Assembly (NCBI RefSeq): GCF_954871325.1
Contig: NC_088779.1
Span: 18,106,846 to 18,170,845, forward strand
Length of the DNA: 64,000 nucleotides
Reading direction: 5' to 3'
Source of the DNA: Gordionus sp. m RMFG-2023
Taxonomy: Eukaryota; Nematomorpha; Gordioida; Chordodea; Parachordodidae
Positions 31,166 to 43,085 of the stretch are shown here, piece by piece (positions within the stretch are counted from its first letter, which is position 1; each line of letters opens with the position of its first letter). The notes under the pieces were generated by a model. It saw only the letters and a program-made list of their open reading frames with translations, was not told the DNA's origin and did not search any database. The position numbers and the translations under genes were made by a program.

Positions 31166-33111
31166 GAGCCATTCCATTTCAAATCGATCAAGATTCGGCC
31201 GACCCCTTTTAAAATTGTTAAAAATTTCTGGAATTATTTAGATAGTTAAGAAAATGAGAAAGCCGTTTATTTTAGCTCTCTAGCACACCTGTTTCCCGAG
31301 ATATAGGGGCTCAAAGATGCAAAAAAGAGCTACTTTGGATCTGTAAAATGTTTATATCTCAAAAACTATTTATAGTAAAATATTATATAATATATCAAAT
31401 TGTAGGTAATAGAATTCTCTAAAGAGCTATCAAAAAACAATAAAAATTGACGCCAATTTGAGCCGTTAACTTTTTGTTTACATATTTTGCTTTACCTATG
31501 TTTTTAAGCAAAAAAGGGAGTTTGTTTTCGAAATTTGTTTATAGCTTTTTATTTAGACACCTTTGTTAAATATATATACGATATCAAAACTTGGCGACGC
31601 AATCGTCTCTAAAAATTGATAAAAAATAGATGGCGCTTTATGAAATTACGGATTATGGTTAAAATTTTGCTACTAACTTATCAATAACCGGGTATTTTCA
31701 CTTTTTATACTATTAAATATACTAATTAAACTGAGGAGCAGAGTGGGCAAATGCCCATTAGACACTTAATAATGTAACAAATTTCCAATAATAAATATCT
31801 TTCATATAATTTTTTTAATTTTTAAGGTATCTAGAATTTCATCAAATTTTTTATCATTTGATGAAGATAATGGTATAATTTTAGTCGTTAAAATTTTTTT
31901 ACTCTAGATAATTTTTTCTTCGAATATTTCTTTTCCCATAATTTTAATGAGAGATTCCCCATTTGATTGTAGGGATATATTAATGTTATCAATAGCCTCT
32001 TGATTAATTATATGAGGGGGAGAATCAATATCTACATTGTCATTTGAAGTATAAGGAATGTTTGCTAATTTTTGTCGGCATGAAGAGCATATTAACATAT
32101 CTAAATTGAATGGTAAATTTTTTGGGTCATCCAGGGTAGAATCTTTCTTAGATTCTCGCGATAATAAGAATGTCTCTGTAGATTAAATGTGTTGCAACAT
32201 TTTAATATTTGATACGTCCATCTGTGATATAGAATAAAATTTTAATTGATCTGCACCTAGAATATATGTTTTTGCACTCTCCAAATCCAGAATGTTATTG
32301 GTAGACAGACGTTATATAATAAGCTGCAGACGGGTTGAATTATTTAAAATTAATCTGAACGGACAAGTTAAAAATATTACGCAGAAAGAGAGATCGTTTT
32401 AAATAATTTATTTTGTAAAATATAATCGTTAATATGCCTAATATAATATTCGTTTTTACTACTATACATTATCGAGCTAATAAGTCATTCTCTATAGTAG
32501 CAAAGTAGAGATCTAAAAAATGTAAAACATTTTAAGGATGGGGGGGGGGCAGAACTGTAAAATTAATATTTTCATTTTCCTTAAGAATAATATTTTTCAA
32601 CCATTAGCGCCATCAATTTTTTTTTAGATTTTTGGTAAAAATATAGGAAAAGTTTGTTTAGTCGCCAAGATTTTGACATCGTATATAAATTTATAAAAGG
32701 TGTCTAAATAAAAAGCAAAAAAAAATTATTAAAACAACCTTTTTTGCTTAAAAAATACAGGTGAAGCAAGATACGTAACCGGAAGTTAAAGACTTAAATT
32801 GGCGCCAATTTTTATCATTTTTTTAATAGCCCTTTAGAGATATTTTTTTACCTACAATATGATATATTATACATTTTTTTACTATAAATAGTATTTGAGA
32901 TATAAGCATTTTCTAAATTTTACAGATTCCAAAGTGGCTCTTTTTTGCACTTTTGAACCCCTATATCTCGGGTACCAGGTGTGCTAGCGCGCTAAAATAA
33001 ACGGCTTTCTCATTTATATGAGTATCTAAATAATTCCAGAAATTTTTAATATTTTTAAAAGGGGTCGGCCGAAAATGTGCCTTTTTTGATCGATTTGACA
33101 TGGAATGACCC
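31166..33111. mobile_element. Sola-like DNA transposon, copy 3, with long inverted repeats
   Basis: The left arm (31166-31640, starting GAGCCATTCCATTTCAAATC) and right arm (32603-33111, ending GATTTGACATGGAATGACCC) are inverted repeats of about 470-510 bp. Each includes TCGGCCGACCCC, a TATATCTC block, and a GGCGCCA-type inner edge (GATGGCGC at 31630, GCGCCATC at 32603). A 4-bp duplication ACAA flanks the unit (31162-31165 and 33112-33115). The centre holds only an N-terminal fragment of the family protein, so this is an internally deleted, non-autonomous copy. The 4-bp duplication with long repeats suggests Sola. Confidence 0.8.
31904..32098 (-). pseudogene. N-terminal fragment of the Sola-like family protein
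   Basis: A 64-codon frame with a CSSCRQKL zinc-knuckle-like start and the block EAIDNINISLQSNGESLIK. I associate this with the N-terminal part of the same uncharacterised transposase whose later parts are seen at 14990 and 52007. It lies between the arms of copy 3, and the catalytic part is missing. Assignment to the same family rests on shared termini and my recognition of the block. Confidence 0.5.
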
Positions 33112-33514
33112 ACAAAGTGTAATGCAGTATTTAATTACATTAAAAGCATGTGACGGAATTTTAAAGTACATAGAATCAATAATAAGTTAAAATGAAAAAA
33201 GAAAAGCTAGTGTCAGTGAAGATGTAATTCAAATAAAAAGTGAAAGACAAAAGTCATGGAATAAGTGAAAAATAAAAAGATTAAATAACCGGAATCCAGG
33301 AAAAGATTATGGGAGATTTAGGTAATTCGATTTAATTTTAGTAATTTCCTTATTGACTTTGTTTTTATTCAGCTTCAGAAACTGTTTCATTTTTAAATTT
33401 AAATCCATTATGTCCTTCAAAGCTCTATAGAACCATAATGTCTTATACTTGCATTATATTTTTCATTAAAGGAGTATAAACAATTAATGGCATCAATAAC
33501 GAGACCATTGTTAC

Positions 33515-33835
33515 CAGTGGCGTAGCTAGGAATTTTCCTTAGAGGGGGCCCATACACATAAAAGCCTGAGGGGCTTCGCCCCCCAGACCCCCTTTAATTT
33601 GTTTTATAATTTAGTAGATTATTCTCAATGACTTTATAATAATACTATCCAGAATAATTTCAATAGTAATATAATATCCTTCCACAAACATCAAAACCAG
33701 AAAAATATAAATATTATTGGTATTTATTTGATATAAAGTCACCACTTAGAAGTCTTTTGAACGTATAATCTAAAAATAAATTTTTGCTCTGGGAGGGGTC
33801 CAAACCCGAAAACCACCCCCGTAGCTACGCCACTG
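33515..33835. mobile_element. Non-autonomous hAT element, CAGTGGCGTAGC family
   Basis: Ends CAGTGGCGTAGCTAGG and GTAGCTACGCCACTG with a perfect 8-bp duplication ATTGTTAC. It is an inverted, shorter copy of 8318-8740. It is inserted near the 3' end of the minus-strand LINE remnant. Confidence 0.95.
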
Positions 33836-35430
33836 ATTGTTACTATGCTTTCTCAAAATATAAGCATGGAAAGTAAGGCGCTTCTTTTTTAAAGTCACGT
33901 GTACTTGAGTATGGTTAGACCTCCTCCAAAGGTTTTCATATATTAGGGTAAAAATGCCATTTATTATTCTTTGACATTTATTTATGAACGTCTGCAATTT
34001 TCTGGTCTTTGGTAATCTCCCATATATTACAGCCATAAAGGAGAATCGGAATGATGGTTTAATTGAAAATACGGAGTCTTGTAAAAACAGATATCTCCCT
34101 AGCTTTTCACAGTTTAAAAAATTTGTAAAAAGCTGCCCTAGCATTTTATATACGGATTTTTAGTTCCTCTTCTGCCTTTATGGTCAATAGTTGCACCAGA
34201 TATCTATAGGATACACCTTGACAAACTTGCCCCCTTCTACCAAATTATTTAAAGGGGGTGCATTGGACGAGGGGATTATCACTGTTTTATCAAAGTTTAT
34301 ATTCAGACCAACCTTGATACTAAAGGAATTTAGTATAAAAATCAAATTTGGGTTTCTTCCAAACTTTTTGTGATCAACATTATGTCATCCGCATAACATT
34401 CACCCTATTTTCCAAAAAACCTGACTGATTGGACCTTAATTCTAAAAGATTCACAGTTCCCAGCGTATCTATTATGATTTTGTTCATGACTATATTAAAC
34501 GGGGAAACAACACACCCTTGCTTTACCCCTTTCTTTGTCCTGAAGGATGGAGAATATTTATTGTTGATTTTGAAAGAGGTAAAAAGACTGCCATAGTGTG
34601 TCTTAAGAATCCTTATGATATTTATGTCAATGCCGCATTCAGCTAAAATCTTCCACGGCGAGTCATGTTTAACATTATCAAAAGCACGTTTAAAATCGAT
34701 AAAAATAAAGTAAAAAAGTAACTTATATTTCTCACATTTCTGCATTATAAGCTAATATCGGTTCGTTTATATTTCTTTTTGGACGGTAAACACAAATGTA
34801 TTTAGATAAAAGGCTTGGTGTAGAGGAGAGAATTCGGTTTTTTAAAAGGACCATAAAAACCTTTGATGCAATGGACGTAAGAGCAATAACTCTATAATCC
34901 TTGAATTTAGGGATTTCCGGGATGTTGCAGAAAGTAGTCATGTTCCAATCCGCTGGCATCATCCCAGTGAGCCATATCTTGTTAAACAATGTTAGTAAGA
35001 AACGAGCAATCACTGAAGGGGCTGCTATTAGATGCTCTTCAATAATGTTATCCGTACCCGGATATTTATTATTTTTAAATTCATACTGCAACAATTTCAG
35101 CCAATGTCGCGTCAGATTGTTCTATACTTTGGCTAGTGAATGGAATTAAGGTTGGCCTCCTTGAATCAAAGATACCATATAGTGATCCAACCATAACGCT
35201 ATCTGTTCTTCTGGGTCAGTAATCAATTAATTATTTTCCAACTTTATCGATGGGAGTGTCTTGAACATTTTAGCTTTGCAGACGTAATTGAGCTTCTTAT
35301 AGGCGTCATGTTCTATTCTCCTTCATATCCCTGTCTATCTCGAAAGCTTGTTTAGCAATAATGATCCTTATATCCCTCCTAAGAAGTCTATGGATTGTAG
35401 TCCATATATATCAACAATTATTTAAAACTT
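33836..35430 (-). pseudogene. LINE reverse transcriptase remnant (minus strand)
   Basis: Reading from about 35430 on the minus strand: ITDPEEQIALWLDHY, then YPGTDNIIEEHLIAAPSVIA with FKDYRVIALTSIASKVF (34732-35094), IFIDFKRAFDNVKHD and KKGVKQGCVVSPFNIVMNKI (34380-34745), the catalytic YADD at 34384-34395 in a shifted frame, and LQTFINKCQRIINGIF with LTFHAYILRKHSNN downstream (33840-34144). This is an ordered series of non-LTR retrotransposon RT motifs. At least two frameshifts are needed, so it is inactive. It is cut by the hAT element 33515-33835 at its 3' side. No endonuclease domain was recognised. Confidence 0.85.
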
Positions 35431-36001
35431 ATTAAATTGATGCTTCAATTCGTTGGTAGATAGTTTAAAGAAAGGCGCATTACTAACAAAATAAAATAAG
35501 TTTATCAACATGCGAAAACAAACATTATAGAAGCAATGAGTGAGCTCATACGATATGAGATGCCAGATTAGTACATACTAATCCATCAATAAGTTTTTCC
35601 AGTCAATAAACAAAAACTAGTTTTAATAGTCGAAATAGACAATAGCACGCCTTTAAGTATAAACCAAGATTTTGTTAGCATTACTAAAATTTGTATCAAA
35701 TTTAAGATTGAACGAAGAATCTAAAGAAAGCAATTTAATAAAAAAAATTAAAAGAAATATCTAAAAAAAATAAAATCAACTTTTTCCTAATTTTAAAATA
35801 TGAGGATTTTTTAAAAACTAACTTTATAATTTAGCCAAAAGTAATTTATCCAATCTTGGAAATTTAGATAACTTAACTGTAGTATCTTTGGGAAATGTTA
35901 TATCAAAATGAGATGGATTGTTATGGTAAAATTTAAAACCATTAGAATGGCTAATTTTTTTCATAAAGCGGCTAGGTTGAGCTATTGTTTAGTATACTAT
36001 G
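35431..36001. other. AT-rich spacer, no gene seen
   Basis: Contains no convincing open frame; may include further LINE debris from the minus-strand element. Confidence 0.35.
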
Positions 36002-36402
36002 CAGAGTTGTACAATTGCTCAAAATAAAAAGATGATCTTTGAAGATCGTAAAATTTGAAGATCTTTTATTTTTTAAAAATTTTGTGTAACGATCTTCAAA
36101 GATCTTCATGATATTTATTTTTTTGCCCCTTTATTAAAAGCCCAGATGTTTTTCAATTTTATTAATATAATATTTCTTTAATGTTTTATACCTCTCCTTT
36201 TGCCTTGATGAAAATTGAAAAACATCTGGGCTTTTAATAAAGGGGTAAAAAAATAAATATCATGAAGATCTTTGAAGATCGTTACACAAAATTTTTAAAA
36301 AATAAAAGATCTTCAAATTTTATGATCTTCAAAGATCGTGCTCAAATTTTTGAGCTAGATCTCGCTCAAAAATCTTCAAAGAAGATCTTTTGTACAACTT
36401 TG
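36002..36402. mobile_element. hAT MITE with ~170-bp inverted arms (snapback)
   Basis: Ends CAGAGTTGTACAA and TTGTACAACTTTG with a perfect 8-bp duplication ATACTATG. The arms are nearly perfect inverted copies (for example AAGCCCAGATGTTTTTCAAT near 36140 and its complement near 36215), leaving a loop of about 60 bp. GATCTTTGAAGATC-type motifs recur in both arms. No coding capacity; transcripts would fold into a long hairpin. Confidence 0.93.
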
Positions 36403-38030
36403 ATACTATGTGCGCTTAACCTCTTCTAGAAGCATTCCGTTTTATAATTAAAATTTGTAAAAAAAAATTGTGAAAATTTGATTATAAAATAAAATGATAG
36501 TATAGTTTATTCCTAAATCTGTAAGATTTTTTCACGTATTCCTTTAATAAAAATTTTCTGTAATTATTTTATTTTTTTTATATTAAGTACTGTATCCTTG
36601 CTTATAAATTGGATTTATCATATCATAAAAATTTAGAAACAATACTTCAATTAAATCTGAGCAATATTTAAAAAATATTCTATCAATTGAAAAAGATTTT
36701 TATATTGAGTACGGTATCCTTGCTTATAAATTGTGGAATTTATCAGTAATATTCATAAAAATTTAGAAATAATACTTAAACCAGTTTATAAAATTATGTT
36801 ATAAATAGTGTAAATATATCTTTCAACTAGTTTATCATATGTCTTGTTGATTCCAAAGTGACCTGGATTTGTCTCACATCCCCCATGGAATGAGATTAAA
36901 AGTTTTTGTTGGCTAAAGAATACTTCAGAATTATATAGGTGATGGTATAATTTGTCATTCACTAAAAAAAACTTGACACATTGACTCTAAGGTTTCTTTT
37001 TAACCCATGATCGCCGATAGGTTTGGTGGGTTTACATTTAAGGTAATTATAAATATCATTGACATCGAGATTCACTATTTTATTATTTTTATATTATATT
37101 AATAAATAAATATGTTACTTTTGTAATTTAAATTTTGAATTCGGATGCAAGTTTGTACAAATTAGAAAAATAAAAAAAATTCGATTCAAAATTTAAATTC
37201 GAAAATCAAATTTAATATCAAAATTAGATTTACAGAATTTCAGTAATATAAAGAAAACTGCATGATCATATTATTCTCCCTATCAATTTACATTGTAATT
37301 AAGATCTTTGTTATTAATCAACTCCCTCCTTAACACTATTTATCAAAGGGGGAGTTAATCTATCATAGTGATATCTTAACTCAGAGGTATGTGATAAGGG
37401 GAGTTAATAAATCACGCTTTATTTCCACATCTTTTACATACTCTCAGTAACATTCTTTGGTTTATTCTTTCATTACATTCCCTACTTATATGACACCATA
37501 CTTTCCACAACATGATCCATTTTGTCCCGTCCTATTCGACTGATTCCTTCTATTTTCGACTCTATATCCATTTCACTCTCTTCTATTTCCATAATTTTGT
37601 TCTATTCCCTTTTTTTCCATTTTTCTCCTCCAATTCTATTATTTTCATTTCTGTCATTTCTACTCTAAATATTTTTTTTTCTTTTTTATCCAATACCAAC
37701 CTATAACCCAAAATATTAAAATTATCGCTATTCCAAAGTAAATACCTAATTGAGAAACATTTCTAATATAAAAATAGCTATACACTTTTATACTTTTTCT
37801 ATTGAGCATCTTAAAATTTTATTTTTATCTAAAGATTCTTTAAATTCCAAATTGATTTTTATATCTATCTAATATATATATAATCGCCATAATCAAGAAA
37901 TGAACGTTTTCGTTTAACTTTAATATTAATTTTTATTTTTGGTATCAACTTTCCTATCATCTTAATGTTAAATAAATTAAGACTATATACCTCTAATGTT
38001 AAATTTTTTTTTTAATTTTTTTATACATCA
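36403..38030. other. AT-rich stretch, no gene recognised
   Basis: No supported gene. A duplicated segment (TACTGTATCCTTGCTTATAA at about 36588 and TACGGTATCCTTGCTTATAA at about 36710) shows a local tandem copy of about 120 bp. Near 36840-37020 short motifs (GATTCCAAAGTGACCTGG) look like old coding debris but give no frame. The 37512-37706 frame is phenylalanine/serine-rich low-complexity. Confidence 0.4.
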
Positions 38031-38100
38031 ACGAGATTTGAACCACTGACTTAACGTTCATTAGATAAACGTTTTCAAGTCACCCCCCCTCCTTTTATTT
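38031..38100 (-). repeat. tRNA-like segment (B-box), relic
   Basis: On the minus strand a B-box-like GGTTCAAATCTC lies about 30 bases downstream of a possible anticodon region. A complete cloverleaf is not convincing. Probably a tRNA pseudogene or SINE head. Confidence 0.25.
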
Positions 38101-38169
38101 TTAATTTTGTAATACAATTCTTATATATAAAACTATAATATGATAAAGAAATTTAAATATATATCTTTT

Positions 38170-38670
38170 TTATTGGAAGCTCCAGCCTTGGGAAAACAAT
38201 TTCAAAATTATTATCGGTTGGCCAGGTTTGAGAAATTTTTTTTTAAATTATAATGGGTCGGGCTGGGTTTGGAAAATATTTTTATAATATATTTTATTGG
38301 AAGCTGAAAAAATTTTCAAAATTATTATCGGATGGCCAGGTTTAAGAAAAATTTTTTAAAATTATAATGTGTCGAGCTGGGCTTGGAAATTATTTTTATA
38401 AATTATATTGGGCTACGCTTGGGAAAAATTTTTCAAATTATTATCAGCTTGGACGCTTGGGAATTTTTTTATTATTAACTATGGATCAGACATTGACCTA
38501 AAACAAATAAACCAAGGCAGAAAATCTGATTTTGATTGTATTTTTAAATTCACTATGATTTTTTTAAATATTTTATTCCAGTTCTCAACTACCAAAATTA
38601 TTATGATCTTAGGTTGGGGTTGGGAAAATTTTTTCAAAATTCTTATGGCCTAGGACCTTGCTTGGGAATT
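38170..38670 (+). repeat. Tandem repeat, ~115-125-bp unit
   Basis: About three to four imperfect copies carrying TATTGGAAGCT, AAATTATTATCGGTTGGCCAG and GGGTCGGGCTGGGTTTGG, at about 38170, 38295 and 38408, with a weaker copy near 38610. The GGCTGGG/TTGGGAA motifs resemble hAT subterminal arrays. Confidence 0.6.
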
Positions 38671-40590
38671 TTTTCAATATTAAATAATAGGCATAGATGA
38701 TCAGTAATATTTTAACAAATAATATTGATATGGGTATCAAGTAAAAGCTTTAAATATATTTTGACTCAAAACATAGCATTTTAGATTGGACTTGACCTGA
38801 AGGTGGGAGGGGGTTATAAAGAATAAAATATTGGATATTATTTTCAAATAACAGGTAACAACTATCATAAGAGTAAGGAGAATGTTTTTATTCCCCTTCA
38901 TTTTCGACCAACTCAGCAATGCTGACTAACGGGAGCTCTGGTACTCTTAGTTATATATTTTTTATGTTGCCCTTCAAGAAAGATGGGTCATCATACTTTT
39001 CTCCCTAATTCGATGAGAGATGAATCAGAGATTCACAAATTTACCTCTTTTTCGTCTAAATTTTAATATTTTTATAAAATATATTAATTAAATATATTTA
39101 GTACCATATGCGCAAACTAATTACCCCTCATCCCCGTCATTCTTGACGGGTTATTAACTAGTAATTTATAATAAACTAATCAGTAATTTTATTAAAAAAT
39201 TTTTATTTTAAATGATAAAAAGTAAGCTAATGCAATTACTAATAAAACCACTATCAAACGATGCATTAAATTTCGACGGAAAATAAATTATACCTTTGAT
39301 TTCCAATTTCCTTTTTATTTTCTAATGATCCATGATAGTAGACTTTTATATTTATATTGCGTCAAATTTTTCCCTAAGTGTCCCTTTCGTGGTTAGATCG
39401 GCACCAATATTACTATTATTAATTCAATTATTCAATAAGTCATACGTCAAATTTTTTCTTTATAAATTTACAACAATTTTAAATCAATTTTTATATTTTA
39501 TTTTCTTGTATAAAAAAAACAATTGTCCAAATTTATTTTTTACATTTAATTATTTTATAAAAATCAATAATAAACAATGATAATTTTTCGATATCATAAA
39601 CATAATAATAATTTATCGATACAATTATATCAACATATATGATATTATAATAAAATAACCCATATGCCTAGAACATGAAGTAGTGCAAAGGAGTTTGATA
39701 GCCTATTATTGAAATATTCTCAAAGTTCGATTACTTCATTGCCATTGGTATTTGTCTATTGTAATAATGTGGCATTTCCGAGGCGGGATAATTTTTGGGC
39801 TTGCCTACTGTATTGAGACATTAAAATCACTTGTTAATATGGTACTATATAGATGGAGCAGTTCTTTTAAGATGTTTTTCAGTTCTTTATATAAAATTTT
39901 GTCATTATGTGATGCATATATGTTGAATAAGTATAGATCTTATAACCTGAAATTAAGGTAAGTCAAAAATTTCAGCTGAAGATTGTGTTAAAGCTGGCGA
40001 ATAAATGTCATATTTTCTTTATACCGAGGAGGTGATAACATAATATAGATATGTCAAGATGTAGCAATGACATGTGATCTGACAATCGGAAAATTATAAT
40101 ATAGTTTTATAAATAAGTGTCACGGTGCTAGCGGCTTGGCGCACAGGTCTATATATCACGATCAATTTTTCAGTTGAAGCCTACAAAAGGAAATTGAGTA
40201 AACCTATATCTTCATGATCCAACATTTGAAAATACTAAGCGGAATAAATATGTATTCGTTACAATACATCTTTATCTTCTTCCGCACCCTTAGAGCTCTT
40301 TTTTTGAAATTTAACTAACAAACAGCAGATGTAAATGATAATTTTATACAATGACGAAGCTTAATATTCTTAAATAAACTTAATAAAATCTTTCTAATAT
40401 GTTTACGTTAGAAACATTAATATAATTTTATAACGTTAAAAATGATAACATTATTTCTACTACGTTAAAAAAATATATACATAAGAGAAGCAAATTTAAT
40501 ATTGCTTATTTTTTTAATAAATAAAGAAAAATCATGCGAATATATTGTGTAATTTTACGTTTAAAAAATAAGCATTGGTGGAAAAGATCC
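38671..40590. other. AT-rich stretch, no gene recognised
   Basis: Several open frames occur (38737-38919, 39332-39580, 39752-39961), but their products are low-complexity or hydrophobic and match nothing I know. No delimited element was found. Confidence 0.35.
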
Positions 40591-41166
40591 GTGTATGTCA
40601 TTTTTTAGTGCTTCATTAGTGCTTGTTAGCGCTTCAATCTGTATAATAACCGTTATAGGAAAAAAAGTTATAAGTAAAAATAAAAACTTGTGCCAACTTC
40701 ACGCTTAAAAGTTAATTGAAAGCACTAACGATAAAATATATATATCATCCTTTAGTGCTTCGTTAGTAGAGGTTAGTGCTTCAATCACTTTTGTAGCTGA
40801 ATTTAATAATAAAAAGTTGTTTGCGAAAAAATACAAGAATAAACAAATAAGGGCGACGTGCCAAAACAAAAACTATAAAAGCATTAAACATTATTTTTTC
40901 CCAATATTTAGTGCTTAATTAATATTTGAATTCCGTTACTAATTTAGATAACTGTCATATAAAGTTATAAGCTATAAAAATTATGAATTCGCAATTTAGG
41001 TGTGAAGTTGGCCGAACGATTGAAGTACTAACGATGTATCATTCTTTAGTGCTTCGATAGTAGAGGTTAATACTTCAATCATTTTTGTAGCCAAATTAAA
41101 AAATAAAAAGTTATTGGCGAAAAAAATAAAAATAAACAATAAATGGCGGCCAACCAATACATAAAC

Positions 41167-42876
41167 CAGAGACCTGCAGGCCCGGCCCTAAACCCGGCCC
41201 GGTCTGGGCCGTTTTTTAAATTTTTTAAATATATCCGGGCCTAAAAAAAAAATTTTTAAACATATCCGGGCCGGGCTTAAAAAAATTTTTTTAAATATAT
41301 CCGGGCCGGGCCTAAGATTGTTAAACCCGGGCCGGGGCCGGGCCTTAATATTTTTTATAAAAATTTTTACATTATGAGTTAATGGTTATAAGATTATATT
41401 ATATTATAGTTATGATTAATATAATATTGGGTGATGGTTAACACTACCTAACATCCACAGATCGATCTAATTATTAATTTCCTGCAAATTTATTCAAAGT
41501 ATTAATATATTTTTTTATAATTCATATCTAAATTTTTAGAATATATTTTACCAAAACAATCAAATAAAGGAATATCACTTCTTGAAGTTTGTAATACCTT
41601 TCAAAGCGAAAAAGGAGAAATAAAATTGATTTTACTTAATATAAAGCATTTTTTAATTGAAAAATTTGTTTTACACAAGTATCATTTTATTTCTCTTTTT
41701 CTCTGTCCCAAATTCAAGCAATTACGTATATAGTCAGGGACAGATCGCAAGATGACGGAAAACTATATAAAAGATTATATTAAATTTCAGGAAGTAAATG
41801 AAATACCATCGACCAGTCAAATTACAACTGTTGTTAAACAAACTGAATCGTTTTATGACAAATGGGGCGATGGTAATTCTGGTAATATGTCAATACCCGA
41901 TGATGAATATTATAATTACATAAATAAAAATTAGATGAAACATTTAAGGTGGATAATTTGTTAGAGTGGTGGGCGGCTCATCAAAGCGAATTTCCAATTT
42001 GAGCAAAATTGACAATTCCTGCTTCAAGTGCAAGCTGTGAGCGGAATTTTTCCACTACGAGAATTCTTGAAGAAAGAAGAAGTAATCTTCAACCTGAAAA
42101 GGTAGATATACTTCTCTTTCTTCATGATAATTTGTGAATTTTTAATATCTTTCTTGAGTATAGGGTTTCGTCAATCATGCTGGTTTTTTACTTTGCAAAC
42201 TGTTAAATATTTATTGCATTTATTATATTTACCTTGAGTCATGAAAGTTTTTAATCCAACATTTTTCATTATTTTTTTTTTACAATATTATATAATACAA
42301 TTATCTTCTTTTGTTAAAAATTTATATTATAAAATAAATTATATTAATATTGTGCAATTAGATTATATTTTCAAAATACTATTTATTATACATGCATTTT
42401 TTTAAATAGCGATTTATTTTTATTTTATAAATTAAATAGTAAATTAAATACAATATATTATATCAAAATATTTCCCATTTTTATAAGTTAAATATTAGTT
42501 TTATTATTTTTAAATGCAATATAAAATATAGTATATGCTCAAAATATTATTACCATTTTTATGAATATTAGTTTTATATTTATAAATGCAATATAAAATA
42601 TAGTATATGCTCAAAATATCCATTTTTATAAATAACAGTTTTATAATTTTTATAAATTCAATATAATATTCTCGAAATATTAGCTTTTTACATGTATTTT
42701 TTAAATAATAAGCGATAATACTCGCTGAAAAATATGGTAAAATACCTCATAGGTGAATTTTTGTATATACCAGGTCGAATATAATTTTAAAAAATTCCGA
42801 ATTTTTTTTAAAGGGCCTAAAAAATTTAAAACCGGGCCGGGCCGTGCCGTGCAAATGGTACCTCTGCAGGTCTCTG
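41167..42876. mobile_element. hAT element, CAGAGACCTGCAG ends (1.7 kb)
   Basis: Ends CAGAGACCTGCAGGCCCGGC and CTGCAGGTCTCTG with a perfect 8-bp duplication ACATAAAC; the target is the ~147-bp satellite. Subterminal arrays of CCGGGCC motifs occupy about 170 bp at the left and 60 bp at the right. The interior carries the C-terminal end of a hAT transposase (41752-42137), so this is an internally deleted relative of an autonomous element. Confidence 0.95.
41752..42137 (+). pseudogene. hAT transposase C-terminal fragment
   Basis: The first frame (41752-41934) reads ITTVVKQTESFYDKWG. After a shift come LLEWWAAHQSEFPI, an in-frame TGA, then LTIPASSASCERNFSTTRIL and EERRSNLQPEKVDILLFLHD, ending at TGA 42135-42137. 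WW near the start and SSASCER-FS-R-L are hallmarks of the hAT dimerisation domain. Two defects make it inactive. Confidence 0.85.
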
Positions 42877-43085
42877 ACATAAACTATAGTAGTACTAAAC
42901 ATCCTGTTTTCGCCATTATTAGTGTTTAATGAGTAAATTAAAATTCCGTTATTTATTAGGTTAACCGTCATATCAAACAATTGTAATACGCAAAAATATT
43001 TAAACGATGAAATTTATATTATTCTTTAGGGCTTCCTTAGTAGAGGTTAGTGCTTTAATCATTTTTGAGCCGAATTTATAACCCC

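Larger units (their letters stand above)
40600..43085 (+). repeat. Satellite with ~147-bp period, split by a hAT element
   Basis: TTTAGTGCTT-like landmarks recur at 40604, 40751, 40907 and 41045 (spacing 147, 156, 138). They then recur at 42919 and 43025, beyond the inserted element 41167-42876. Alternate monomers share extra text (GTAGAGGTTAGTGCTTCAATC at about 40764, 41058, 43038; ATTCCGTTA at about 40930 and 42945), so the higher-order unit is a dimer of about 294 bp. No coding capacity. Confidence 0.75.

Noticed and set aside
37512-37706. Phenylalanine/serine-rich frame resembling a membrane peptide.
   Set aside because: Pyrimidine-rich low-complexity DNA gives this by chance; no homology or splice context.
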